Below, in pieces: positions 23,913 to 35,880 of a stretch of 64,000 bases of DNA. Location: the NCBI RefSeq assembly GCF_029227915.1, contig NC_079889.1, positions 5,704,001 through 5,768,000 of the forward strand. Reading direction: 5' to 3'. The notes beneath the pieces were generated by a model. The model was not told where the DNA came from, ran no database searches, and saw nothing but the letters and a program-made list of their open reading frames with translations. This DNA comes from Hydractinia symbiolongicarpus (Eukaryota; Cnidaria; Hydrozoa; Anthoathecata; Hydractiniidae). A program made the position numbers and the translations under genes. Position 1 is the stretch's first letter. Each line of letters begins with the position of its first letter.

Positions 23913-26900
23913 ACGTCAACGTAGCCACTTCGACCGCCTATAATTTGTAAACAAATAATGACTTGTACTAAAATAGAAAATTACGCAGAAATTTTCGCGA
24001 AACTTATTTTTGTTAGGCCCCATAAATTGTTGTAAAAAAGCTTAACGGCAGAAGTTTAATCGCACGAAATGTGTTAAAACAGATTCTTTAAATTTAATTG
24101 TCGTGATTGTTGTTGCTTTAATTTTTGTAGTGTAGCCAACTCTTTGAATTGATATAAAACCATGTGATAGTTTTATTGCTGCTGCCATTTTTAATCAATA
24201 ATTACCATGTACACCCATCGCGAATGAATTTTTATTTTTTCCAATACAAAATATGAAAAAAAATAATTCATAATGGAGGCAACCATTACCTTAGGGAAGG
24301 CTAAGGATAATGCCTAAAAACAGCAAATTTAAGCATTTTTATGATTTCAGACCAGATGGAATTAATAGCTTGTATTGTACCTGACTACATGTGCTGCGTT
24401 TCAGCTACCCATTTATGTTTTTATAAGTTATTAGTTTGCAGTTAAAACGAGCGTGTGTGGATTAAATAATCTTACAAACTCAAACAATGCTCTGAGAACC
24501 ATTTTAGTTTTTCACATGTTAAAGTCTTTGTGACTTATGGCTCTTAATGCGCTCATTTTTCATAAATTTTTTTCTAATATTACAGCTACATTTTTTACAT
24601 TCTAAACTATCAAGTTTTAATACCCGCCATATCGTTGAGATTGTTCATTTCTTGGTATTTATATTAACATTTCTGTGATCCTCCCAAAAACCTCTGTTTT
24701 AGTAAAATTTCTTGAATGTAATAACAAAAAGACTTTAATGCTCCCGATTATGTGATGAAAAATGAGTATGAAATGAGATTAAAGTCTCCATATAAGAAAA
24801 TGAAATTTATTGCACTTACAACAATTTTAAACCAAATTAAAAGTTTTGAAATCTTGTGTGTCTAATTTTGATCAACATTTGCCATGAGATAATCTCTTAA
24901 TTGAAGATTAAGTCATGTAATAGCAAAAGGTTTTTTCTCATCACATCATTATAAACGTGCTCATTAAGTACAGATTTCCTTCTTAACTGTGACTTAATAT
25001 CGTCACTGAATCTGCTAATCCATCAGGATGCAAACATTTCGTGCAGGAAGGACAATAGTGACATGACCTTTTCCTAACATGAAAGGCTTTCTTTCAGGTT
25101 GTGTTTTTTCGGTAAAGCGAATGTTAATTTTTGATATGCAAACGTCAAGTTGAACGTGATTTTAAACTATTTTTTAATGGCTACTGAAAAAGAAACCATT
25201 GGAATTGTAAACCAACAGTATTGTCTGAAAATGCTTTTATGTAAATCTGATACAATTTTAGTTTTTCACATGACTATTTTGGATTTACCATCCACCCATA
25301 TATTGACCAGTCGCGTAAAATAGTCACAAATTTCATGTTCAATCTTAATAAAATTGAAACAGAATGTGAAGATGGGCATTTCCTTTCCAGAGATTTTCAT
25401 TCATAAGACTATTCACGACAGGGATGATTGTAACATATATAGATTTATGCTTGTGATATATGACTGTGATATATGACTGTGATATGTGCTAAGGATAAGG
25501 CTACCCACATTTTAAAACGTTTCTTTCTTAAAGCAGAATTTCTTTATATTTTACTTATTTAGCTGAACAATCTTTAAACTGGTAAAAAAACGTTCAAATT
25601 GAACTTTGTAAAACCTATTACATCTGTAATATATTCACCTGATCTCAAAAGGGAAAAAATGGCTCCCTATTGCTATGCGATTTACTAACATTTTTCTAAG
25701 AGAGCGTACACTACTTAAAATAAAATTGTGCTCCTTATTTATACGCTTGACTGTGGTGGAACCGAATGTTGAAACTAAATAGATGCAATAGATATAGATG
25801 CAACGAAAAAAACGTGGACGTGTGGACGAAATCAAATGTTGAAAATTCTTAGCTGGAACAGGATTTATCAATAAATTACCCCAAAATTATAAGCATATGA
25901 TACCTGAGGATGCAGAAACGTTGTTTTACCTAACAGAATCGAGCCATTTCATATCAGGTTGGTGTCATAAATAACAGCACGTAAACGAAGAGCGTACCTC
26001 AGAAAATCGTCCATTCTTTTACGTAGCATGCCATCTACTAACATCTCACTCAGCTATAATAATACTAATAACGATACCAGAACGTACAAGATTTAAGGGC
26101 AAATAAAATCAATGCTTGTGCTATATGCTGAAAGGTCAGAGATGCATGACTAATCACGTAAAGTCATTATGGAAATGTGGAAAAATGAGTAAACATGCGT
26201 GAACTACTTAACTCGGTTTCGGATGTAGCACTGGCCAGGAAATATGGATTAGAAAAGTTTTATTACGAAATGTTGCGGTTTCCTACAGTTTATTGCTAGT
26301 GACCTAAATGCTATAAAATGTCCCCCCCTATCTTTTGATGTACCTGGCTAGGTGATATTTATAATTGCTATTCTATTGTCCAGTTGTCACATGCCGTGAC
26401 CATTAATCTAAATTGGAATTTTAACAGTGTGATGTGTTTGACAGGTTCAGCTGTTGTGATGGCAAATTGAAATAAGTGAATAAAATCTTTAGAAGAAGTT
26501 GAATGTTAACGTTTTCGCTAAACCAAGTTAATATTTACTGGACCTAAAATCTTCGACATAAATAAGCAAACAAGTATTAAATTTTGACTCCTACTTTCTA
26601 CACTGACAGTTGAAATCGTAAATATATGGCACTCCTGATCACTTCAAACAGGATTGAATAACACGGCTCACCACGTTATATTGAAACATTTTTCCTATTT
26701 TAAATGCACTGAAAATGCGCTTTCAAGTTCCAGTCGTGGTTAATAAACTTCTTTGTTTAACAGCAAAAAAAGATGTTACAAGATAAACATGTGATCGCGT
26801 AATTTAATTCATGATAAATTTACTTATTTTTTAAATAATTTGAATTAGAAGAAAGATGTTTCAGCTCTTTAAGTCAAATAAGAGTGTTTCTTCACTTTAT

Positions 26901-27759
26901 ACAGACATACTAGTCGGCCGTAACAGACAGACAAACAGACAGAGAGACGGCTATTGTTATAAAGATGTTCTCCGAATCTGACACAAATTTTGTCTTCTTA
27001 AATTTTTTAAAGTTATTCCAAATGTAGGCACCACGGTACGAAATAGAAAACTGACTGTTTTTACTTTTTTTAGAGTTACTGTATTACACAGCCGTTAAAA
27101 TGGGACAAAATTTCTTATTACCCTTTCCTACTTTAATATTTCGCAATAGAAATAAATTTTTGAGAAAACACATTGCATCAAGAAAATGGTACTGATTAAT
27201 TTTTTCTTCCACGGGGGAGAATTCGTTTCTTGTATTGGTATGTGCCGAGACGTTGACACATTAGCATATTGCATCTTGTTAAGAGGTACAGCTTCGTGTG
27301 AGTGTTTGTGGGGGATGATAATAAAAGTGATCATCGTTTAGTTATTATTCACAGTGGTTGTGTGGAGGTGTCGCCTTTGTAATAAAAAACAATTAATTTA
27401 GGAAACCAACGAAATCTCGCCCACCGGTGTCGTTAATTACCACTTGGTCTTCCAAGGTAGATATGTTGCAATATACATCCCCCTCATCTTTTTTACACGC
27501 AGATTCGACAAGAAAAAAAAAATATGCGAAATACAGTGCATATCATCATAAAAGAACATTGTGTACTTTAAAGTTAGAAACTTTCGCGGGCGGAAGTTTT
27601 GCGAGGTCGAAAAATTCCGAAATTTTGCGACAAAAACTTTCGCGAATTAAACTTTTAGGACGAATATGCTTAAAAATGACTTTATTTGCAAGGGAAAATC
27701 TTTCGCAAATGGCAACAAATTTTTTTTTAAGATAAAAACATTGTGGCTTCACGATAAAA
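23913..27759. other. Intergenic stretch, no gene recognised
   Basis: Contains a small Helitron remnant (26910-26965), a short TGTGATATATGAC triplication near 25454-25490, and a locally GC-richer patch with repeated TTTCGCG / TTTGCGA motifs (27575-27720). No coding exons recognised. Confidence 0.4.
26910..26965 (-). mobile_element. Minimal Helitron remnant (56 bp)
   Basis: Both ends of the Helitron family are present (TCTTTATAACAATAGCCGTC start at 26965 on the minus strand, CTAG at 26913-26910) around a short CAGA tract, but the 3' hairpin is missing. It looks like an internally deleted copy. Confidence 0.5.
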
Positions 27760-29406
27760 TACCAATATTAGGACCAACAATGAGTATGTTTATTATTTTT
27801 TATTGACAATATATTTCGGATAAAAATTATCCATCATCAGGTCTAAAAGCAAATAAATAATGTTAAAAACAGTTAAAAACAAGTATAAAATTATTCAACA
27901 TATCATACATAAACTACACCTCACACTACAACAAATCAAATTTACAAGAAAATCTAAAAACAAAACGAGTTTAGAAGAGAGTAAGGTAATTAAATTTTTA
28001 TTACCAATGCTCTGCTTCTATATTCGTCTTTTGTATTTAAAACCGGTTTGATGTAATTGATCATTAGCGCCTCAAGAGTCATTAAATGATAAACGTTCCG
28101 CGTTGATGAACATAAAATTGATACATTTTCCATTGTTAAAAGATTATTGCAATCGTCGAAATGCTTTCCCACCGGACCAGTTCTTTTATGTTCCTTAAGT
28201 CGTTTGATTAAATGTCGGCTCGTCTGTCCGACATAGCACGAGTTGCATCGTGGACATTCTATTTTGTATACCAAACAACTTTTGAAACATTTTTCAATTA
28301 CAGGTTTCAATGGAGGCAGAGAACTTTTCAACTTTTTCAATGTGAAAATAATTTTACACGGAATATTCAACTTTCTCATAGAAGTTTCAAATTTCTCCGA
28401 AACTCGCCCACGATATTGAATGAAAATCATCTTCTCTTCAGACTCTTCTTTCTCGTTTTCTTCATCAGGATTCTCGTTATCATTATTTTCCATAATCTTA
28501 GATATCGTACTTTTAATTATCGGGTCATAGAAAGCTTTCGGATATTGATTTTTCTCAAGAACAGTTTTACCTTTTTCTAGACTTTGGTGAAAATTCGACC
28601 ATGTGCTACACGCTCGATGTATTCGATGAACTAGGCCGGATACGACTGACCGTTTATATTTCCGTGGTGCCAGTGAATGAAAGTTCATCGTCAGGCCTGT
28701 ATCGGTAGCTTTCGTGTACCATGTCGATGATAAATTGTTATTTGAACGAATAATTAACATATCCAGAAAAGGTATAGACGTATTCTTCCCTTCTTTTTCA
28801 ATGGTAAATTTGAGTGACGGATGCAGTTCGTTAATTTGTAGAAGTTTTCCGTCAATTCTATTACGTTCTATGTTTCTCAAAACATCATCCATATACCTTG
28901 AATACAGTACAGCATCGTCTTTGAGGATAGAGTCAAACTTGCTTAGCCAACCATTAGCGAGAAGTGGAGCTGGTGGGCTGCCCATAGCTAAGCCATCGAT
29001 TTGCTTGTAATAACCATCGTGTGATAATAAAACTACGTCACGACTGCACAAAGAGACTAAGGTTTTAAAGGTGTCTTTATCTACCGGAGGCTGTTCGTAT
29101 TTACCAGAAAATAAAAGCTCGGTGCAATCATTTATGGCTTCATCAAGCGGAACGTTTGTATACAAAGACTTTATATCAAAACTAACTAGTTCTTCGTTCG
29201 TATTAAGTTGAATTTGAGATAACAGATCAGAAATTTCCTTTGTTGAGGAATTGATATTGCACTCCTTTACAACAGATAACCATTTTGAAACTTGATTACC
29301 AATTTTATAGTAGGCTGAGCCAGGCATGGAAAGTACTGGTCGAACTGGTGTATCTTTCTTATGTACCTTCGCTAGGCCATATAGACGTGGCGGTTGGCTT
29401 CCTACT
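27760..29406 (-). mobile_element. Penelope-like element, left arm of palindrome
   Basis: A 1,647-bp copy in minus orientation whose outer end (27760) is the element's 3' end. It is complementary to 29544-31190 with a constant coordinate sum of 58950 at both the outer and inner limits, so there is no net indel. One substitution was noticed (28827 versus 30123). The coding frame of this copy continues past the arm into the spacer, so this copy is slightly longer at its truncated 5' end than its partner. Confidence 0.9.
27805..27840 (-). ncRNA. Hammerhead-like motif in Penelope 3' region (left copy)
   Basis: Minus strand, from 27840: CTGATGA, stem II GGATAA/TTATCC with TTT loop, GAAA, then a three-pair stem III closed on GTC, the preferred cleavage triplet (C at 27805). 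Minimal stem III hammerheads are a known feature of Penelope-like terminal repeats. Stem I could not be paired cleanly. Confidence 0.6.
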
Positions 29407-29528
29407 GGTTTCATCTTATCGTACAATGCGTCCGAGATTTTATTATCTTTTTTCAACAACTTTAACATGGATAAAACTCTTTCTTCTTCTTTAAGCATTG
29501 GGTGCTTCTCATTCTTCCTTCTCCCGAC
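27990..29528 (-). CDS. Penelope-like reverse transcriptase with GIY-YIG endonuclease, 5'-truncated
   Basis: The frame is open from 29624 to the stop at 27990, but its first ~26 codons are antisense of the right arm; element-derived coding starts near 29528. RT landmarks in order: PRLYGLAKVHKK and PVRPVLS, SFDIKSLYTNVP (motif A aspartate), GLAMGSPPAPLLAN (motif B), YMDDVL (catalytic DD, about residues 245-249 of the open frame). After a Glu-rich linker (ENPDEENEKEESEEK) comes a Cys-rich finger (CFKSC, CPRC, C) overlapping a GIY-YIG nuclease: VYKIEC and CYVGQTSR with RLKEHK. It replicates by target-primed reverse transcription in the nucleus. No stop or frameshift interrupts it, but the N-terminal part is missing, so it is probably not autonomous. 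EN+ Penelope elements usually encode longer proteins. Confidence 0.85.
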   Translation of the reverse strand, partial: VGRRKNEKHPMLKEEERVLSMLKLLKKDNKISDALYDKMKPVGSQPPRLYGLAKVHKKDTPVRPVLSMPGSAYYKIGNQVSKWLSVVKECNINSSTKEISDLLSQIQLNTNEELVSFDIKSLYTNVPLDEAINDCTELLFSGKYEQPPVDKDTFKTLVSLCSRDVVLLSHDGYYKQIDGLAMGSPPAPLLANGWLSKFDSILKDDAVLYSRYMDDVLRNIERNRIDGKLLQINELHPSLKFTIEKEGKNTSIPFLDMLIIRSNNNLSSTWYTKATDTGLTMNFHSLAPRKYKRSVVSGLVHRIHRACSTWSNFHQSLEKGKTVLEKNQYPKAFYDPIIKSTISKIMENNDNENPDEENEKEESEEKMIFIQYRGRVSEKFETSMRKLNIPCKIIFTLKKLKSSLPPLKPVIEKCFKSCLVYKIECPRCNSCYVGQTSRHLIKRLKEHKRTGPVGKHFDDCNNLLTMENVSILCSSTRNVYHLMTLEALMINYIKPVLNTKDEYRSRALVIKI

Positions 29529-29543
29529 GAGTAGGAAGTAGGA
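29407..29543. other. Spacer between the Penelope palindrome arms
   Basis: 137 bp. The left ~120 bp continues the left copy's coding sequence (minus strand KEEERVLSMLKLLKK). The right end carries AGTAGGA/AGTAGGAA iterations (29531-29550) at the junction, possible microhomology. Confidence 0.75.
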
Positions 29544-30960
29544 AGTAGGAAGCCAACCGCCACGTCTATATGGCCTAGCGAAGGTACATAAGAAAGATAC
29601 ACCAGTTCGACCAGTACTTTCCATGCCTGGCTCAGCCTACTATAAAATTGGTAATCAAGTTTCAAAATGGTTATCTGTTGTAAAGGAGTGCAATATCAAT
29701 TCCTCAACAAAGGAAATTTCTGATCTGTTATCTCAAATTCAACTTAATACGAACGAAGAACTAGTTAGTTTTGATATAAAGTCTTTGTATACAAACGTTC
29801 CGCTTGATGAAGCCATAAATGATTGCACCGAGCTTTTATTTTCTGGTAAATACGAACAGCCTCCGGTAGATAAAGACACCTTTAAAACCTTAGTCTCTTT
29901 GTGCAGTCGTGACGTAGTTTTATTATCACACGATGGTTATTACAAGCAAATCGATGGCTTAGCTATGGGCAGCCCACCAGCTCCACTTCTCGCTAATGGT
30001 TGGCTAAGCAAGTTTGACTCTATCCTCAAAGACGATGCTGTACTGTATTCAAGGTATATGGATGATGTTTTGAGAAACATAGAACGTAATAGAATTGACG
30101 GAAAACTTCTACAAATTAACGACCTGCATCCGTCACTCAAATTTACCATTGAAAAAGAAGGGAAGAATACGTCTATACCTTTTCTGGATATGTTAATTAT
30201 TCGTTCAAATAACAATTTATCATCGACATGGTACACGAAAGCTACCGATACAGGCCTGACGATGAACTTTCATTCACTGGCACCACGGAAATATAAACGG
30301 TCAGTCGTATCCGGCCTAGTTCATCGAATACATCGAGCGTGTAGCACATGGTCGAATTTTCACCAAAGTCTAGAAAAAGGTAAAACTGTTCTTGAGAAAA
30401 ATCAATATCCGAAAGCTTTCTATGACCCGATAATTAAAAGTACGATATCTAAGATTATGGAAAATAATGATAACGAGAATCCTGATGAAGAAAACGAGAA
30501 AGAAGAGTCTGAAGAGAAGATGATTTTCATTCAATATCGTGGGCGAGTTTCGGAGAAATTTGAAACTTCTATGAGAAAGTTGAATATTCCGTGTAAAATT
30601 ATTTTCACATTGAAAAAGTTGAAAAGTTCTCTGCCTCCATTGAAACCTGTAATTGAAAAATGTTTCAAAAGTTGTTTGGTATACAAAATAGAATGTCCAC
30701 GATGCAACTCGTGCTATGTCGGACAGACGAGCCGACATTTAATCAAACGACTTAAGGAACATAAAAGAACTGGTCCGGTGGGAAAGCATTTCGACGATTG
30801 CAATAATCTTTTAACAATGGAAAATGTATCAATTTTATGTTCATCAACGCGGAACGTTTATCATTTAATGACTCTTGAGGCGCTAATGATCAATTACATC
30901 AAACCGGTTTTAAATACAAAAGACGAATATAGAAGCAGAGCATTGGTAATAAAAATTTAA
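29544..30960 (+). CDS. Penelope-like reverse transcriptase with GIY-YIG endonuclease, 5'-truncated (second copy)
   Basis: The translation equals the left copy from GSQPPRLYGLAKVHKK to the C-terminus YRSRALVIKI, apart from one Glu-to-Asp change (INDLHPS here, INELHPS there). The RT motifs, including YMDDVL, and the GIY-YIG region are intact. The first in-frame ATG (29623) lies inside the domain, so no complete protein start is present. Reading on from the left would pass through the spacer in another frame. Near-identity to its partner means either very recent joint insertion or homogenisation by gene conversion. Confidence 0.85.
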
Positions 30961-31109
30961 TTACCTTACTCTCTTCTAAACTCGTTTTGTTTTTAGATTT
31001 TCTTGTAAATTTGATTTGTTGTAGTGTGAGGTGTAGTTTATGTATGATATGTTGAATAATTTTATACTTGTTTTTAACTGTTTTTAACATTATTTATTTG
31101 CTTTTAGAC

Positions 31110-31145
31110 CTGATGATGGATAATTTTTATCCGAAATATATTGTC
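31110..31145 (+). ncRNA. Hammerhead-like motif in Penelope 3' region (right copy)
   Basis: CTGATGA at 31110-31116, stem II 31118-31132, GAAA 31133-31136, and GTC at 31143-31145 as the putative cleavage triplet. Mirror image of the motif at 27805-27840, so the palindrome has one near each outer end. Confidence 0.6.
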
Positions 31146-31239
31146 AATAAAAAATAATAAACATACTCATTGTTGGTCCTAATATTGGTAAATTTTTTTT
31201 TTTCTCTCTTATTTTTAAAGATGATTAAAGAAGAAACAA

Positions 31240-33755
31240 GAAGCCCGATGGCTTTCAGATTTCCGCGATTAGCATAGGTAATAAGCATGGGAGTAAAATA
31301 TGTCATTTTGGTGTGAGACTATCCTCACAAAACAAAAACGCGATGCATGTTATCTGCCACTAAAGTTTGACAAGTTTTAAAATAATTAGAAAACAATAAT
31401 ATAATCATTTTGTCGCACAGTAATCAGAAATGGGCGCTTATTTGAAATTATTATACATAAGAAGTTTTTGCTCAGTTTTGTTTGACGATTACCAATCCAA
31501 GTTTTCATTCTAAAATTAGTCTTTTCATAATTTTAGTCTCCTCAAAATTCAATTCAAAGTGAGTGTATTTTGTTTTAATTTAATGAGCGCCCCAGCCTAA
31601 TTGACCGCCCTGTTAAATAAGCGCCCACCTTATTGGCCGAAATTTTAAATAGCTCCTCTGCCCTTACGGTTAATTAAAAGCATCCCAAGAACATTTATAG
31701 GCTGCATTACGTTAAGAACATTAAAAGGCTTTCTTCCACTTCCATGTTCTTATAAAAAAGAAGGTCTATCTATAAATAAAAAAATAAATTACTTACATAT
31801 AGTATTCTCAAAAATAATAAAAGCTTTAACTCGAATTAATCTATTTTTTAGCATTTTATGTAAATGACATCGCTAAAAAGTGTAGAATTAATTAGTGTAT
31901 GTAACTCATTCAATTTACTTTAGTGTCAATCTTAATTCTTTTGTGTAGTACAAAACTTATTAGTGCAAATTGCCATAATTGGGATGCAATTTTTACCCCA
32001 TTTCACACATAAGTCTCACACTTTTTTATTCCACATGCTTTTATTCCCACACTTTTTTATACCCTTAACAAGATGGCGATGGACATATTTTCACGAGTCT
32101 TTGCCCAGGACGGTGGCTGAAAAACGCCCCTGTTCACATAAACCAATATTTTTTTTTAATTTTTGGAGGTCATAAAAAGCGTGTTTTTCAAATGGAAAGT
32201 TTGTCCATACACAACATATTTATCCCTCTATCCAATTTTAAAAGTACGAGGACAAGAAAGGCATAGACGAGAAATTATACATGATTTTACTTACTTTGAA
32301 TAAATGAACAGGACTCCTTATTAAAAGTGTTCACAACATATTTCACATGTAAGAAAGACTAATACAAAAATTATGACTACTTGTGAAAATATTCCATTTT
32401 TTTTAGATATACTTAAATTTGTGCAACATCGGTGAAAAAGCACCAGAAATACTAAAAAATATTTTCTTCAAGGTCTGAACCTGCTTTTATTTTGCCGTTC
32501 ACATCATATTTTTGTTTACGATCGTACACAAGTACCAGTTAAATTTAGAGAGAAATTTATGGAAAAATGATAACAAAACTTTTGTAAGTTTAAATCACAT
32601 CCAACTAAAAATAAATAAAAACCAGGTCGGCGAATGCATGCCGACGTAAATTAAGAATTTTTGGTAACACCTTGGCATTCGCCTCGGCAATTGCCGAGTG
32701 TCAACTTGAATTCGAAAGACTAAACGTATATATATGTAGTCCGGATTTTATCAGCTTATGGGAAAAAGTATATGTACGTGATCCAGAGTCAACGTGTTAA
32801 GGTAATATATATACCAGTTATTATGTAGTTGTAAAAAACATAGTATATAAAGCAATACACAAATCTTGGAAGAAAAGTTTGAAACTAGTCTATGGTTTAC
32901 CACCTTAGGGTCTGGAAATATAAACATCGCCGTTTCACCATAAAATATGACTAGCTAGCTAGTATATGATGGTGTTAAGCGTAGCTAGGAACAAGTGATT
33001 GATACAAAATTCAAGTATTTATTTATCTAATCAAAGCTTGGAAAAATATTTTGTAAATGCTTCTGGCGAGTTAGGGAATTTACCAAGCAGGTGTGCACAG
33101 GTGCCTAAGCTTTCAAATAGATAATTTGAAAGTCACCCAAACGGATAATTAAAACCCTTATAAAAGTAAAGATAAAGGGGGTACCTACGCCCAATTGGTT
33201 AACTATTAACCCAACTAAAAACTTTGCTTTTCTGGTAGCTCTCTACTAACTATTCTATAGCTTGGTGAGTAGACAAAGGCATGCCCATATCAGTTAAAAA
33301 AACACTAACCTACTCCACTTAGCTAATCAAAATACAATAATTCTTACCTGTTAATTCTCGATGATTAAACTACACGATTTTGAACAGATATCATATCGAG
33401 TATACTATAATATAAACTACTCTGGAATTCCCACCAGCAAGCCAACCCTAAAAGAAGCTCACCACAGCCAAAGACGAGTTAAACCAGAATTAAAAGTGCT
33501 TTTGGTCATAGTCCAACGCGACTATTATTTAGCCAAGGAACGTAGAATAATAGAAGTTTGTATTCTTATTAGTTGAAAACAAAACGAAGTTTTTTTATTG
33601 CCTTTTAGGTAATAACAAAAAAATCAAATAATAACATTGGCCAGGGTCCGCGCAAATGTTTTAGCCTAATGACACAATCCCGTACGTCGAGGCTCTCTAT
33701 CTATCTCCCTGGGATTTTAAAAATTCCACGTCGCGTAACAGTCGCCGAAAATCAA
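31240..33755 (+). repeat. Family X repeat, copy 2 (most complete)
   Basis: About 2.5 kb from AACAAGAAGCCCGATGGC to the CTCTCTATCTATCTCCCTGG ... GCCGAAAATCAAG terminal block. It is uninterrupted here, lacking the 1.45 kb insert of copy 1. No coding frame with recognisable motifs and no clear terminal inverted repeats. It starts 50 bp from the Penelope palindrome. Confidence 0.7.
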
Positions 33756-34645
33756 GAAATCACTAACTTTGAGATTTCCCAGGTTCTTAATCTTTTTGTT
33801 GTGAAAAAACTTTCGCGTCTTAAAAAATATTCATGAGTGATTTGCACACGCTTTTTGCAGTAACGAAAATATTCCGTTTTAATGAAGTTTTTCGTAGTTT
33901 CGTGAAACTTGCATGACTTTTGCAGCAAAGAAGTCTAACAAATTTTAGCTTTTTCGTATTCCCTGTTGTTTGTCCTTCTTCTTTTCTATTTACTCACTTC
34001 AGTTTGCTTACCAGTAGCTTCATTTGTTGAAGGATTTAAGCCTTATGTTGCTTGTAAGAGGCTTCTTATAAAAAACCGTGTAGTCAAATTATAAATTAAA
34101 TAAAGTACTGTTATAAAAGAAATTGGTTAAGTTTGAAAAACGAGCTTGACATATTTATTAATAAAATGAACTTTCCCACCAAATATTTTTCTAGCCAAAC
34201 AAAATACTTTCGTTCAGGCCCTTGATCTATGGCTTGATCTTGTCAAAATGCCGAGTTCAATACTTATGCATATAGTAATTGTCTTCTGTCAAAAAAAATG
34301 AACATATTTTATGTTTGACAGAACATTTTGTCTTTTCTGCATGTCATAAATTCTATCCACATTTTTTGCACAGCAAATGTCTATAATTCTCCACATTCCA
34401 TCCAAGGTGAAATTGTCCTTGTGACATTTATATTTATCCGACAATAACATCGAAAAGAGAGAAGATTATGTCAGAATAACAAGATAATCTTGTAAGGTCA
34501 CATTAGGGTAATTAAAGGTTGCAGTCTTATTATTGTTCACTGAAGCATGTGATGGATGATTTTAAAAACTTTTAAGACGAATTTGTGTACACGTATATAA
34601 AAGCTGTTTTGTAGGTAAGGAGCTCTTAAATAAATTTACCATGAA
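33756..34645. other. Non-coding stretch between family X and the Helitron
   Basis: No gene recognised. The 3' end of the decayed Helitron may lie here, but I found no convincing hairpin plus CTRR end. Confidence 0.35.
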
Positions 34646-35880
34646 CTAATTGAATAAAAAGATATACTCATGAAATGTAAAAACGGTTAGTTCAGCAATC
34701 TTAAAATATTTCCAGCAATGCGAAAGATTTAACAGTACATCTTTGTAGTCTGCATAAATTGGTTTTGCTTGAATTGGTGGAAGTTGGTAGAAATCCCCAC
34801 ATGCTATAACAGATATTCCTGCAAATGGAATGTCATCTGCGCATCCAAATATTTCAGTTAGCCGTTGGTGAATGTGCAGCAGCAGCTTGTTTGAGACCAT
34901 TGAGATTTCGTCTATTACGATAATGCTTAGCTCTGAAAGCTTATTTCGAAGCATGCATCTCTTTTTATCACTCAACTTAAAAATGTTTTTAGTAAAACTT
35001 CTATCAACTGGTATACCTAAGGCTGAATGTATTGTATTTTCCTCTACATTGATAGCAGCAACACCAGTTGGCGCCAGAATAAGAATTTTATCCTTTTCTA
35101 ATTTCCCTGTGCGATAAGAAAGTGCTTTATTTAGCATGTCAGAAATTGTTTTAATCAAGTGTGACTTTCTACAGCCTGCACTTCCTGTTAGAAAGATGTG
35201 AATTAGCTCAATTTTATGGTGTGCGTTACATGCCAAGCTTTTTGTGTACCTTCTAACCCAATCATGCACGACTTCAAAAACTTTCCTTTGGGTTTCGTTT
35301 AATGCTTGAATTTTTTTATGGAGTTTGTCATCAGAAATTCCAGAATTACTAACCGATGAAAAATTGTTCCAAATAACTGTGACGTTTTCGGTTTCATTTG
35401 GAACTTTGTCATTGCTATGATAAATCATATTGCTCATCTCATCATAAACATCGTCATTTTCTTGTTCAGCGAAGGAATCAAGATTATTTACATTCGTGTG
35501 AAAATTTGTCATTGCTTCTTCAACAAGTTCACCGAATGGTTCGCATATTCTTTTATTTGTATTTATAATTTCTAATACACCGTTTTCCAATATTTTCCCT
35601 GAGTAAGTACACGATTTTTTGCTTAGCAATTCTGCTTCCTAGCGAAAAGGATAAAACATAAAGAGCAAATGATATGCATACCCTTTTTTCTGTCGACTAG
35701 GCACATGGCACCGTAGAACACACTTTTCTTTTCGTAAAGACAACATTTCTTTTAAGGACATAAGAGGTAGATTTTCCGGATAAAGAGATTCCATGTGAGT
35801 ATCAGCTATTATTTCTTCAAGTACTTCTGGTTGGCTGTCATTTTCATCTTCTGGTTTCGGTTTTATTATAAGAATTCAGC
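34646..35880 (-). pseudogene. Helitron PIF1-like helicase domain (decayed, C-terminally truncated)
   Basis: The upstream part (35640-35880) reads EDENDSQPEVLEEII ... CVLRCHVPSRQKKG ... FMFYPFR, then an in-frame stop before EAELLSKK, the usual Helitron linker between Rep and helicase. The 327-codon open frame then shows NETQRKVF (Q motif), LTGSAGCRKS (Walker A, about residues 148-156), ILAPTGVAA, TIHSALGI, IIVIDEISMVS (Walker B) and ACGDFYQLPPI. The Walker A glycine before Lys is replaced by Arg, which should abolish ATP binding. Similarity ends after CWKYFKIAELT, so motifs IV-VI are missing. In an active element this 5'-3' helicase unwinds DNA for rolling-circle transposition. Confidence 0.85.

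Larger units (their letters stand above)
29544..31190 (+). mobile_element. Penelope-like element, right arm of palindrome
   Basis: Plus-oriented copy, head-to-head with the left copy, ending at 31190 with the same 3' region. Coding begins mid-domain at GSQPPRLYG because the copy is 5'-truncated at 29544. Confidence 0.9.

Noticed and set aside
28212-29010. Open frames antisense to the Penelope reverse transcriptase (also at 29940-30738)
   Set aside because: Shadows of the RT frame; they appear identically opposite both copies and have no homology.
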